Origin: Malania oleifera
Taxonomy: Eukaryota; Streptophyta; Magnoliopsida; Santalales; Ximeniaceae
Assembly (NCBI RefSeq): GCF_029873635.1
Contig: NC_080423.1
Location: 95,327,191-95,391,190 of the forward strand
Direction of reading: 5' to 3'
DNA: 64,000 bases
Below the pieces are notes generated by a model, which saw only the letters and a program-made list of their open reading frames with translations, had not been told where the DNA came from and did no database searches. The translations under genes were made by a program, and so were the position numbers. Of this stretch, positions 52,893 to 62,554 are shown in pieces (position 1 is the stretch's first letter; every line of letters begins with the position of its first letter).

Positions 52893-54717
52893 GGGGCTGT
52901 GATATTGTATTGGGAATTCAGTGGCTCAGTATGCTGGGCGAAATCATGTGGAATTTTGTAGAACTTACTATGAAGTTCCACCATAATGGCCAAACTGTTT
53001 GTTTGAAAGGACTCACTTCCCAGGCGTTAGTGGAAGAAGGAGTGGAGGGAAAACTCTCTTGCTTGGAGAGAAAGGGAATCCTGCTACAACCATTGGAAGG
53101 GATAAAAGAAGAGGCAATGGACAGCATCTCCCCGCCTCTAACCTCCCTATTGGAGGAATTTCAGCAAGTCTTTGCAGAGCCTAGTTGATTACCGCCCATT
53201 AGGTCATGTGACCATGGGATCACCTTTAAGGAGGGAACTTCTCCTATCAGTGTAAGACCCTATAGATATCCTTATTTTCAAAAAGAGGAGATAGAAAGGA
53301 TTGTTCGGGAGCTGTTGGAGTTAGGAACCATACGGCCGAGCCATAGTCCTTACTCCTCTCCTGTTTTGCTGGTAAGAAAGGCCGATGGCACCTGGAGAAT
53401 GTGTGTGGACTATCGTGCTCTGAACCAGGTTACCATTAAGGATAAATTCCCTATGCCTGTGATTGAAGAGCTGCTGGATGAGCTACATGGGGCTGAGGTC
53501 TTCTCAAAACTGGATCTGAGATCCGGGTATCATCAGATAAGGGTAAGGGCAGAGGACATCCCTAAGACCACTTTCCGGACACACGAAGGACACTACGAGT
53601 TTCTCGTAATGCCCTTTGGACTGACCAATGCACCATCAACCTTCCAAGGTTTGATGAATGAGGTATTCCGACCACATCTTAGAAAATTCATTCTGGTTTC
53701 TTTGATGACATTCTGGTGTACAGAAAATCTATGGAAGAACACCTCAACCACCTAAGAACGACCTTACAAATTCTACTTGATCAACAACTGTTTGCCAAAA
53801 GAAGTAAATGTAAATTTGGCTGTCGAGAGGTGGAGTATCTAGGACATTTGGTATCGGGTAGGGGGGTGAGAGCAGATCCCTACAAATTACAAGCTATGAT
53901 TGACTGGCCTTCACCTAAGACTCTCAAGGCTCTAAGAGGGTTCCTAGGTTTGATCGGGTATTACAGAAGATTCATTAAGGGGTATGGAGCCATAGCCGCA
54001 CCTTTGACCAATTTACTTAAGAAAAATGGGTTCCAATGGAACGAGGAAGCTGAGAAGGCTTTTAGGGAGTTAAAGTAGGCCATGTCTACTCCCCCTGTTC
54101 TAGCCCTACCTGACTTCACGAAGAAATTCACAATTGAATGTGATGCATCAGGCAAGGGGATTGGGGCTGTACTCATGCAACAAGGGCAGCCCATAGCATA
54201 CTTTAGTCAAGCCCTGAAGGGCAGAACCCTTCTCATGTCAACCTATGAGAAAGAATTGGTAGCTTTAGTGACAGCAGTTAAGAAGTGGAGACCATATATC
54301 TTAGGGCTGCCATTCATTGTCAAAACAGATCAACAGAGTTTAAAATTCATGTTGGAACAAAGAATGGGTACTCCTGTGCAACAGAAGTGGATCACTAAAC
54401 TACTGGGATATGATTTCATAGTACAGTACAAAAGGGGGCAAGAAAATCGAGTAGCAGATGCTCTGTCTAGAAAAGATTCAGAAGGTGACACCCTCAACCC
54501 AACAGACGATCACGCAACAAACAATGAGGCTAGTATAATGGTTATTTCTATCCCCACGCTTGGGTGGATAGAAGATTTAAAAGCCTCATATGCTGAAGAC
54601 GCTGAAATACAAAATATCCAGCAACAAATCCATTCGGGCACACTAGTAGAAGGGTTCACTTTGAGGGATGGATTATTATTTTATAAGGGTAAGCTGTTTA
54701 TAGGCCGAAATGAATAG
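52893..54717 (+). pseudogene. N protease end, reverse transcriptase and RNase H
   Basis: VLGIQWLSMLGEI, then FAEPS and a TGA (53186), RT with [20 protein letters not shown] (53395), [13 protein letters not shown] and [20 protein letters not shown]. One T is missing in the run at about 53697-53703, exactly before the active-site FDDILVY, which is thus read out of frame. The frame resumes at 53716 with KCKFGCREVEYLGHLVSGRG and FLGLIGYYRRFIKGY. A TAG (54076) separates RNase H: FTIECDASGKGIGAVLMQ, YFSQALKGR, VKTDQQSLKFML and DALSRK. Confidence 0.9.
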
Positions 54718-55995
54718 ATCAAGCAACAAGTGTTACAAACAGTTCATGGCAATGCAGTAGCAGGACATGAGGGATATGAAAAGACAATCCAAAGAGCCAG
54801 AAGAGATTTCTATTGGCGTCGCATGAAGAGAGAAGTTAAGCAGTTCATCAAGGAATGCCCCATTTGTCAGCAAATGAAAGGAGAAAATACTTACCCCATA
54901 GGCTTACTACAGCCACTTCCTATTCCAGGAGAGGTGTGGACAGATCTCAGCAAGGATTTCATAGAAGGTTTACCCCCTTCACATGGAAAAGATGTCATTC
55001 TAGTCATGGTAGACCGGCTCTCTAAGTATGCTCATTTCCTACCTCTAAGTCATCCATACACGGCAAGTCAAGTAGCACAGAGTTTCATTCAGAACATTTT
55101 CAAGTTACATGGCATGCCAAGATCAATTATCTCCGACAGGGGAACCACATTTTTAAGTAAAGTCTGGCAAGAACTCTTTAGTCTACAAGGAGTCCAACTG
55201 AAATTCAGTACGGCTTACCATCCACAGACGGACGGCCAAACAGAGGTGGTGAACAAGTGCTTGGAAGGATACCTTAGGTGTTTTGTGGGAGATATGCCAA
55301 AAAATTAGGTGAAGCTCTTACCATTAGCTGAATATTGGTACAATACATCTTACCACACCTCGGCGAAAACTACCCCCTTCCAGATTGTGTATGGTGTACC
55401 ACCACCATCCTTGATCAGCTATATCCCGGGGACCACCAAGGTGGCAATGGTAGATGAGTACCTCAGGGATAGGGAGGTCACCCTAGATCTCCTTAAACAT
55501 AATTTGCAACAAGCGCAGCAGCGAATGAAAAAGTATGCTGACCTAAAGAGAAGGGAACGAAAGTTTTCAGTAGGCGACTGGGTGTACCTTTGACTCCAAC
55601 CTTACCGACAAACAACCGTAGCAGTTCGGCGGAGCTTGAAATTGTCACCAAGATTCTACGGACCCTTTCGGGTGGTACAAAAAATTGGAGAAGTAGCCTA
55701 CTGACTGGAACTCCCAGAGGAAACCCAGATCCATCCGGTTTTTCATGTATCTCAGCTCAAGCCACATCTTGGGGCATCTGCTCGGGTAAACCCACGGCTT
55801 CCCCCCACAGATTCCCATGGAACCCTCAGCCCAGAGCCGGAAGAGATCTTAGAACGGCGTGTGAAAAAAAGGGGGAACCTTCCAGCAACAGAGATACTAG
55901 TTCGGTGGGAGGGACAGGAGAAGGAAGAGGCGACATGGGAGTGGTACCACATGATGAAGGAGAAATTCCCTCACCTTGTGGGCAAGGTGCTCTGA
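54718..55995 (+). pseudogene. N integrase and chromodomain
   Basis: The HHCC part has HGNAVAGHEGYEKTIQRA and CPICQQMK. The DDE core has KDFIEGLPPSHG, IISDRGTTFLSK and HPQTDGQTEVVNKCLEGY, so all three acidic residues are present. TAG occurs at 55306 (MPKN-VKLLP). Later TGA codons (55591, 55702) interrupt GDWVYL-LQPYRQ and GEVAY-LELPEE, each one transition from Arg CGA. The tail reads EEILERRVKKRGNLPA and ILVRWEGQEKEEATWEW, a chromodomain. Confidence 0.9.
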
Positions 55996-56007
55996 AGGGG
56001 AGGGTAT

Positions 56008-56848
56008 TGTCATGAATAAGGTCGGAGATACCGACCATAAGGGAATCTGAGCAGATCGAAGGGCTCGGATGAGGTGGTTAGCTACAGGGGAGCTCGAACA
56101 GAAAGGGTCCGAGCTGATCGTCAGATTGAAGATGCAGGGTAGGTTGAAGGGCTCGGAAGAGGCGGTTCGTTACAGGGGAGCTCGAACAGAGGGCTTGAGG
56201 GTTCGGACGAAATGACTGGGTGCAGGGGAGCTCGGACCGAGGGTTCAGAGCTGAGGTTGGCAGAAGTGGGCGCAGGGGAGCTCGGACTGAGAGTCCGGAG
56301 CTGAGGTTGGTAGAAGAAGGCGCAAGGGAGCTTGGCTCAGATTGGCAGAAGTGGGCGTAGGGGAGCTCGGACTGAGGGGTTGGAGCTGAGGTTGGTAGAA
56401 GAAGCCGAACCGAGTGGGGAGCTGGGGTAGGTCGGCCACTTGCGGGTCAGCTCTTCGCAGCCCTAGTCGTCCTGGGCCGAGGCATGGCAGGGCTGGGGCT
56501 GGGCCGAACTGCAGTAGAGCACATGGGCCGAACTGCAGTAGAGCACATGGGGTATTTCCAGAATAGTAGTTAGAGTTTGTTATGTATAAAGCTAGGGGTT
56601 AGCGGGAATACAGGGGGGTAGAAAATTGGGAATCAATTTGTTTTTCTATTTCTGGAGAGTGGCTCTCTCGAACCAGCCAACCTGTTCTTTCTTATTTCCA
56701 TTTCCTTGTATGCATTGAGGTATTCAATTCAGTTTATCTCTGTAATTTCGTTCCCTTGCAAGTAATTCATTCAATCAAGGAATTATCACTCACGTGAGTT
56801 CATTACAAATTGTGTTGAGTTGATTCCATTTCAAGTGGGTTCATTACA
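56008..56848 (+). repeat. 3' LTR of N
   Basis: 841 bp. A purine-rich AAGGGGAGGG at 55995-56004 precedes it. It carries an extra copy of the 24-bp segment CCGAACTGCAGTAGAGCACA plus TGGG (about 56503-56550). Confidence 0.93.
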
Positions 56849-57651
56849 GATTTTTTATTACCATAACTTGGAAAGTGAACATTGGAAAAAATGAAGGATC
56901 CTGATGAGTTTGACTTGGAAGATTTTATTTTTGTGCTTTTAAGCTTCCATCGTCGAGCATTGAATTTTGTTTTGTGTGGGTACCTTGTTCTTCGACCAGC
57001 AGAGATAAGATTTCCACTCTTACTGTAGCTTGAATTAGTTGGGATGGTTACTTAGTTCTAGTTTTGTAGAGGTCCAGCAAGCCTCCATTTTCTTTCAACA
57101 TGCATAGGAAATTTATAATTTTCTATTTTTCCAATATAATTCACTTATGGATGAGTACGTGAACAAGTCATCACATGTACTGAAATTCTGTGAGTCTGCA
57201 TTTAAACAGGCCATATTTGTGCAGCGTGTCTGAAAAACTGTATAAGCCTTGGGAATAAATGTTTCAGGGCATGTTGTTTGACTGTTTCACCTAATCTGGT
57301 ACTATCTCAAAAATAGCTGCCTTTGGGTCTTTATCATTTATTTGCCCACCAATCTTACCTGCAGTTTTGTAAAGTTAATGACTCCATTATTTTAAGCTTA
57401 TGTTTTTTTCTTTTATCTTGAGTTTTTGAATAAACATGGAGTTTTTTTGGAGATGCGGTAATATTAGCTAACCCGTCTTTTTTTTTTTTCCTTATATATC
57501 ATGGTCCAAAGTTAAAAGTAAAAAGTGTTACATGAAATGAGAACAGTCCAACCTGCTTAATTAGTTTTTCACAAATATGATCTGCAAGGTTGTACTTCTA
57601 AAAGTAAAAATATTTGCCTGCAAGCTAATTATAAATTGATGAATTTGAGCA
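56849..57651 (+). other. OSCA-like intron 2 between N and L1
   Basis: AT-rich sequence resembling ordinary plant intron. No repeat family, no coding exon and no RNA gene could be recognised. Confidence 0.55.
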
Positions 57652-57839
57652 GACACACTGCTGAGTTACATATTATTTATGCATAAAGAATAAACTCTGT
57701 TTTTGACTCTGTTAATGATTATTTTAGTCTTTTAGTATTATTATGGACACACTGCTGACTTACATATTATTTATGCATAAAGAATAAACTCTGTTTTTGA
57801 ATCTGTTAATGGTTATGTTAGTTTTTAGTATTATTAAGT
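57652..57839 (+). repeat. 94-bp tandem duplication across the L1 insertion junction
   Basis: GACACACTGCTGA at 57652 and again at 57746. Each unit holds about 58 bp of flank plus the first 36 bp of the L1 LTR (TGTTAATGRTTATKTTAG). The duplication therefore happened after L1 inserted. Confidence 0.82.
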
Positions 57840-59156
57840 ATGTTAGTGTTATGTTAATTAGTGAGAGTTAGTAAGGGTATATTTGTCATTGGAATGTATT
57901 TGATATGTAATATAAATAGAGGGAGAGACCTATTTTTGAGTTAGGTCATTCATTTAATCAAAATTCTCATCATGGTATTAGAGCATGATCCAACCTAAAC
58001 CCTATCACGAACCAAACTCAGCTGCTGCCAGAAAACAACCTCCTGTTGCTGCCCTTCTTAGAACCATCACAACCCTTCATTATTTCACAAAACCAACCAT
58101 ACAGCCAAAAACAGAACCCACTGAAGCATAACCCTACAAAATATCATCATTGGAAACCTCCCCACGCGCTGGCATGTGAGATTGTTTTAGGCCACTTATT
58201 TTATTTTTTTACTCCACCCTATTCTGATCTCTTTCCCATACCTTATTATCAAGCTATTGTGCATGTTTGTTGCTCAAAGATCCCCCACTGAAATCTCATC
58301 TCTAGGAATTTAAATTATCTCATAGTCACTCGACTAGATATATCCTTTGCAGTAAGTGTTGTGAGTGAGTAACTCAATTCCCTGAAAACAAGTCACTAGG
58401 ATGCAGTAATCACATTTTAAGATATCTCAAAGGTGAACCAAGGAGAGGTCCCTTATATCAAGACTGGTCACACTTATACAGATGTAGATTGGGCTAGGTC
58501 GTTAAGGATATACAGATGCAGATTGGGCTGGGTCACCTTCCGGCCTAAGATCCACAATCGGGTATTGTATCTCTGTCAGTGATAATTTGGTGTCTTGGAG
58601 TAAGAAGCAAACTACGGTGGCTATGTCGAGTGCTAGGTAGGGCTATAGCGCACACTACATTTGAACTTGTTTGGTTGAAGAACATGTTGAAAGAACTAGA
58701 TTTTCCACATTCTTAGCGTATGGAGTTGATATGTGATAATCGAGCTGCTATTCGTATTGCCTCCAACCCGATCTTCCATGAGCGAATAGAGCACATTGAA
58801 GTTGATTGCCACTTTATTTGGAAGAAACTTGTACAGAATCTCTTTACAACCACTTATGTGAAGTATGAGTTTTATCTTGCTGATTTATTTACTAATGCCT
58901 TGGGAGGTGCTCGTGTGAAATTCATTCATAATAAGCTAGGAGCATATGATATATATGCTCCAGCTTGAGGGGGAGTGTTAATGATTATTTAGTCATTTAA
59001 CATTATTATTATGTGTTAGAGTTGTGTAAGTTGTCTTAGTAATAAGTGTGAGTTAGTAAGGGTATTATGGTCATTCCAATTGTACCTGACATATATTATA
59101 AATAGAGGGAGAGACCTATCATTAATGTGTGGTCTTTCATTTTACCTAATTATTCA
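57804..59156 (+). mobile_element. L1: internally deleted copia element
   Basis: LTRs 57804-57970 (167 bp) and 58976-59156 (181 bp), related to the LTR of K. After the 5' LTR comes TCATGGTATTAGAGC, a primer site. The interior keeps only a short leader and the RNase H region (58440-58968: [25 protein letters not shown] split by earlier stops, ending [12 protein letters not shown]), then GCTTGAGGGGGAG and the 3' LTR. Gag through RT are gone. Flanking 5-mers do not match. Confidence 0.82.
58720..58968 (+). pseudogene. L1 RNase H remnant
   Basis: 83 codons of the C-terminal half of a copia RNase [34 protein letters not shown] and [15 protein letters not shown]. An upstream piece with TYTDVDWA-like sequence (58480-58520) is duplicated and broken by stops. 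Confidence 0.82.
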
Positions 59157-59160
59157 ATAG

Positions 59161-60501
59161 TTTTCCTCTTGTGGAATTCAATGGAGTCACAGATTGCATG
59201 GATGTGCATGCATCTAGATACAGGCAAGGAGATTTGGGATTATGCCAAGCTTCTGTACTCTAGTAACATTACATGTATGTATGATTTATGCTAGGAGTAC
59301 TTTCAGTTACAACAAAGAGATAGGAGCATTATAGATTATTTTGGAGAGATAAAATGTAATCATGAGGAATTTAACCTCGTGGAATCCATAATGGCCGATG
59401 TTCGTGAGATGCAGAAGCAAAGGGAGTAGATGAAAGTTCTTCGGGTTCTTGCGGGTTTGAAACTTGATTTGAGGCGGTCCGATCCCAAATACTTAGTAGT
59501 GCAGAGTTGCCATCATTTGCCGATGTTTATTCTTGTGTCTTTCGTGCTTCCTTCAACACACATTTTCCTGCTCTAGCATTTGGCTTTAAGAGGACAACGT
59601 TTGCCATGCATGGTGATTCTAATTTTTAACCAAGCAACCACATAAGTTATTGGGGTGATTTGAGCTATTGTGGTGGTAAAGATGCACAAGGGAGAGGCAC
59701 TCCTCACAAATGCACTTATTATGGACGAGGTAATTGTACTATTGAGTAGTGTTGGGATCTCCATGATAAAACTTCACATGTTGCCAATGGAGACACCACC
59801 GACTTCACACGTTCAGGGGCAGCCAATGCAACCACCATCGACCCCACACCTTTTGGAGCCAAGTTGGGGGCAATGTACTGTATCTATGTTAGAGGAAGAG
59901 TATTCCAAGTTCCAACAAAATCAAACGTCACAATAAGCTTTTCTTCCCATTGCATCTCTTGCCTAAACAGTCAATCCCATAACATGCCTATCATCCAATA
60001 CTTCTCGTCCTAGTCCTTGGGTTATAGACTGCACTACCACCGATCATATTACAGGCATGCCTAATTTCTTCTCCACTCTTTAATATCCTAAAAACTTACC
60101 TTGTGTTACTCTTGTTGATGGATCCACCACTTTCATTTAGGGATTTGGGACTATAAATCCCACTTCGTCTATTTATCTTCCTTCAATATTGTATATTCCT
60201 AAGTATCCTTTCAATCTTATATCAGTTAGCAAGATTTCAAAATCCATGAATTGTTCAGTAACATTCTTCCCTGATTTTGCTATTATTCAGGATTTGAAGA
60301 CGAGGAAGACAATTGGTGAAGGGCATGAAGTTAGTGGACTTTATCCCTTTGAGCCGCTATCTCTTTCTATTGCCACACCTCTCAAAATTCATTGTTGACC
60401 TGGTCATCCTTCATTGGAAAAGTTGAAGCGTCTAATTCTTGATTTGAGTTGAGTGTCTAGTTGATTGTGAGTCTTGTCAATCAGGAAAGCATCATCATTT
60501 C
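59161..60501 (+). pseudogene. L2: copia gag, protease and pre-integrase remnant (5' part)
   Basis: It starts abruptly inside gag at LLWNSMESQIAWMCMHLDTG, the counterpart of LLWNSIEPQIAQMCKHLDTC in K, with no 5' LTR of its own. It continues with MQKQRE-MKVLRVLAGLK (a TAG at the gap), a protease-like PWVIDCTTTDHITG (about 60020) and YPFNLISVSKISKSMNCSVTFF (60201). Solo LTR G cuts the element at 60501/60502. Confidence 0.82.
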
Positions 60502-62554
60502 TGTTGGCCTTACAAGGCTTAACATCCTATTTTGATGCTAACAAACAAGTGGAACTTAACATATTTGGTTAAGTGATGACATTTCAGGACTCAACTATGA
60601 GAAAGCAAGGTCAAGTGTTCAGAAGGATTCATAAAAGTTTATATTTCAAAGAAGGATGATCGTATGAAGCTTAAAGCACGGATTTAAGGATGACTTATCA
60701 AAGCTTGAAGAATATGAGAGCTTGAATGTTAAAGAGCTTAAAGTATATCAAAGCTTGAAGAAAAGCAAGAGAGCTCAAAGAAAAACAAGCATGAAGACTG
60801 AAGCACTTAGACTGTCTAAAGTCATAGGAAATCTTTATGAAAGTACTTCATATTTTAAATATCTTATGGAAATATGTTTGAAGCTATTTTAGGGTTAAAT
60901 GTTGACTTAGAGACCTTATTTCAAAATCCGGAAAATATTTTATAACAAATCAAAGTAAGAGAGCAAAAAGGAATTTTGAAAACAAAACTGAAATTTTTGA
61001 AAGTGGTCTGCCCAGACGACTGAGGAGAATCCTCAAATGACTGAAGAATTTCTTCGGAAGGCTGAAGATTTGATTCAGAAGACTGAAGATTTTATTTTTG
61101 AAACACAGAACAGGAAGAACACCTTCAGATGTTTGAACGCTCAGTTCAGTCGTCTGAACGGGAACTTCAGAAGTCTGAACCTACGCTTCAGACGTCTGAC
61201 CCTATGTCCAGTTCAAATTTTTCAAAGCATTAAGGAATCTCAAATGACTGAACTCGATACCTCAGGCGTCTGAACACTATTAACGGTAAAAATTTTAAAT
61301 GTTTTAAATTTCAAATTAAGGTTGCTTGAGCCCCAAAATTAATGAAAACTTGGGAAATACTCAAAGTAAACTTGGGCATCACAAAAATACTTTTCTAAGC
61401 GTATAAATACATGGTTTTATAAATCAAAACTCACCAAGAATTAAAAAATCTGCTGCAAGCAATCTTGCAAACAAAGTTCTCTCTTGCTCACTCATTGCAA
61501 AATCCGATTTGCTGAATTTCTGAGTTGTTGATCCATCCTACTCCTAGTTCCTACTGCTGATATTCATCTAGAGAAGGAATTGGTGAATTCTATACTTGAG
61601 CTTCAATTTTTTTTATATTGATATTTGAATATTGAAGTGCATAGTGATTGAAATTGTACTAATCTGCTTTGTGTGAAAGCATTATTGTACGCAACTCTTG
61701 TTTCTTGTTTCTTTGACGATTCTAGGTTGTTGGATCGTTGTCCAAGTGTGGGGTATCACTTGGAGAGGTGCAGTTCTAGCCTATTGAAGGAGTGACCGAG
61801 CGTGGGGTATCACTTGGAGAGGCGGTGCTCTAGCCTATTGAAGGAGTGTGTAACTGTTTTGTTCCACCCGGAAAGGAACTGGTATAGTGGAATCCTTAGG
61901 TGGTTTGCCTAAGGTGAGGACGTAGGCTGGGGATAAGCCGAACCTTGTAAAAACCTTGGTCTCCTTCTATTTCCCTTATTCTCTTTAAATTCCAGCAAAC
62001 ATTTAAACTGCGTGGATGTTTTAATTTCTTAATCACAAGACTATGTGGATTGGATTTTAAATAAGCTGAAGTTAAATTTGTTTTTGGGACTTGCGGAAAC
62101 CGAAAGGAAGTATGTTGGTTGATCAATAAATTGTGGAAACCGTAAGGGAGTATGTTGATTGATTCAACACCCAAGACATATTAATTGAAAGTTTATTTAA
62201 AGTCTAACCTTTTGGAAAGAGTGTTGATTGTGTAGCAAATTGAGAAATCAATTTCATTCTCTACAAGGCTTTAATCAAATTCATATACACAGGGCTACAT
62301 ACAAAAGCTAAGAATTGTCAAAGTGCTGAATATTGTATTTTATGGATTAAACACTTTGGTTGTTGATTGGTTGAATGTTTAAGTTTTGATTTACTTGTGT
62401 TGTGTTAAATATTGGATTGTGTGTTTGAGTAATAAACTAAACTTTGCTGAGTAATTGGTAAATTAACAAGGGGTTAAGAATTCTTGCAAAGAATTAAAAG
62501 AAAATTTTTAAAACCCAATTCACCCCCCCTCTTGGGACTACACCTTAGTTTTCA
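60502..62554 (+). mobile_element. G: solo LTR of a copia (SIRE-like) family, 2.05 kb, nested in L2
   Basis: TGTTGGCCTTACAAGG to CCTTAGTTTTCA, flanked by ATTTC (60497-60501) and ATGTC (62555-62559), a target duplication with one change. On each side the L2 sequence matches uninterrupted K. It has the same layout as F: palindrome array (61005-61275), TATAAATA (61402), leader, GTGGAATCCTTAGGTGG and GAGGACGTAGGC (61885-61927), and CCAATTCACCCCCCC with CTCTTGGGAC near the end. Confidence 0.84.
61005..61275. repeat. CAGACGTCTG palindrome array in LTR G
   Basis: About a dozen perfect or degenerate copies of TTCAGACGTCTGAAC, for example at 61123, 61144, 61166, 61187 and 61262, spaced roughly 20-25 bp. 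The core GACGTC is a known bZIP-type site. Confidence 0.82.

Larger units (their letters stand above)
50710..56848 (+). mobile_element. N: young chromodomain Ty3/gypsy retrotransposon, 6.14 kb, in OSCA-like intron 2
   Basis: LTRs 50710-51526 (817 bp) and 56008-56848 (841 bp) with a perfect GATTT duplication (50705-50709, 56849-56853). The LTRs differ at about 13 sites by hand count, nearly all transitions, plus a 24-bp duplication in the 3' copy. Between them lie gag, protease, RT, RNase H, integrase and a chromodomain, in gypsy order, with a few stops and frameshifts. It has the same orientation as the host gene. Confidence 0.94.

Noticed and set aside
55590..56015. 141-codon frame at the end of N pol
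   Set aside because: It is a shadow frame. The true frame is the one continuing GDWVYL through a TGA into the chromodomain.
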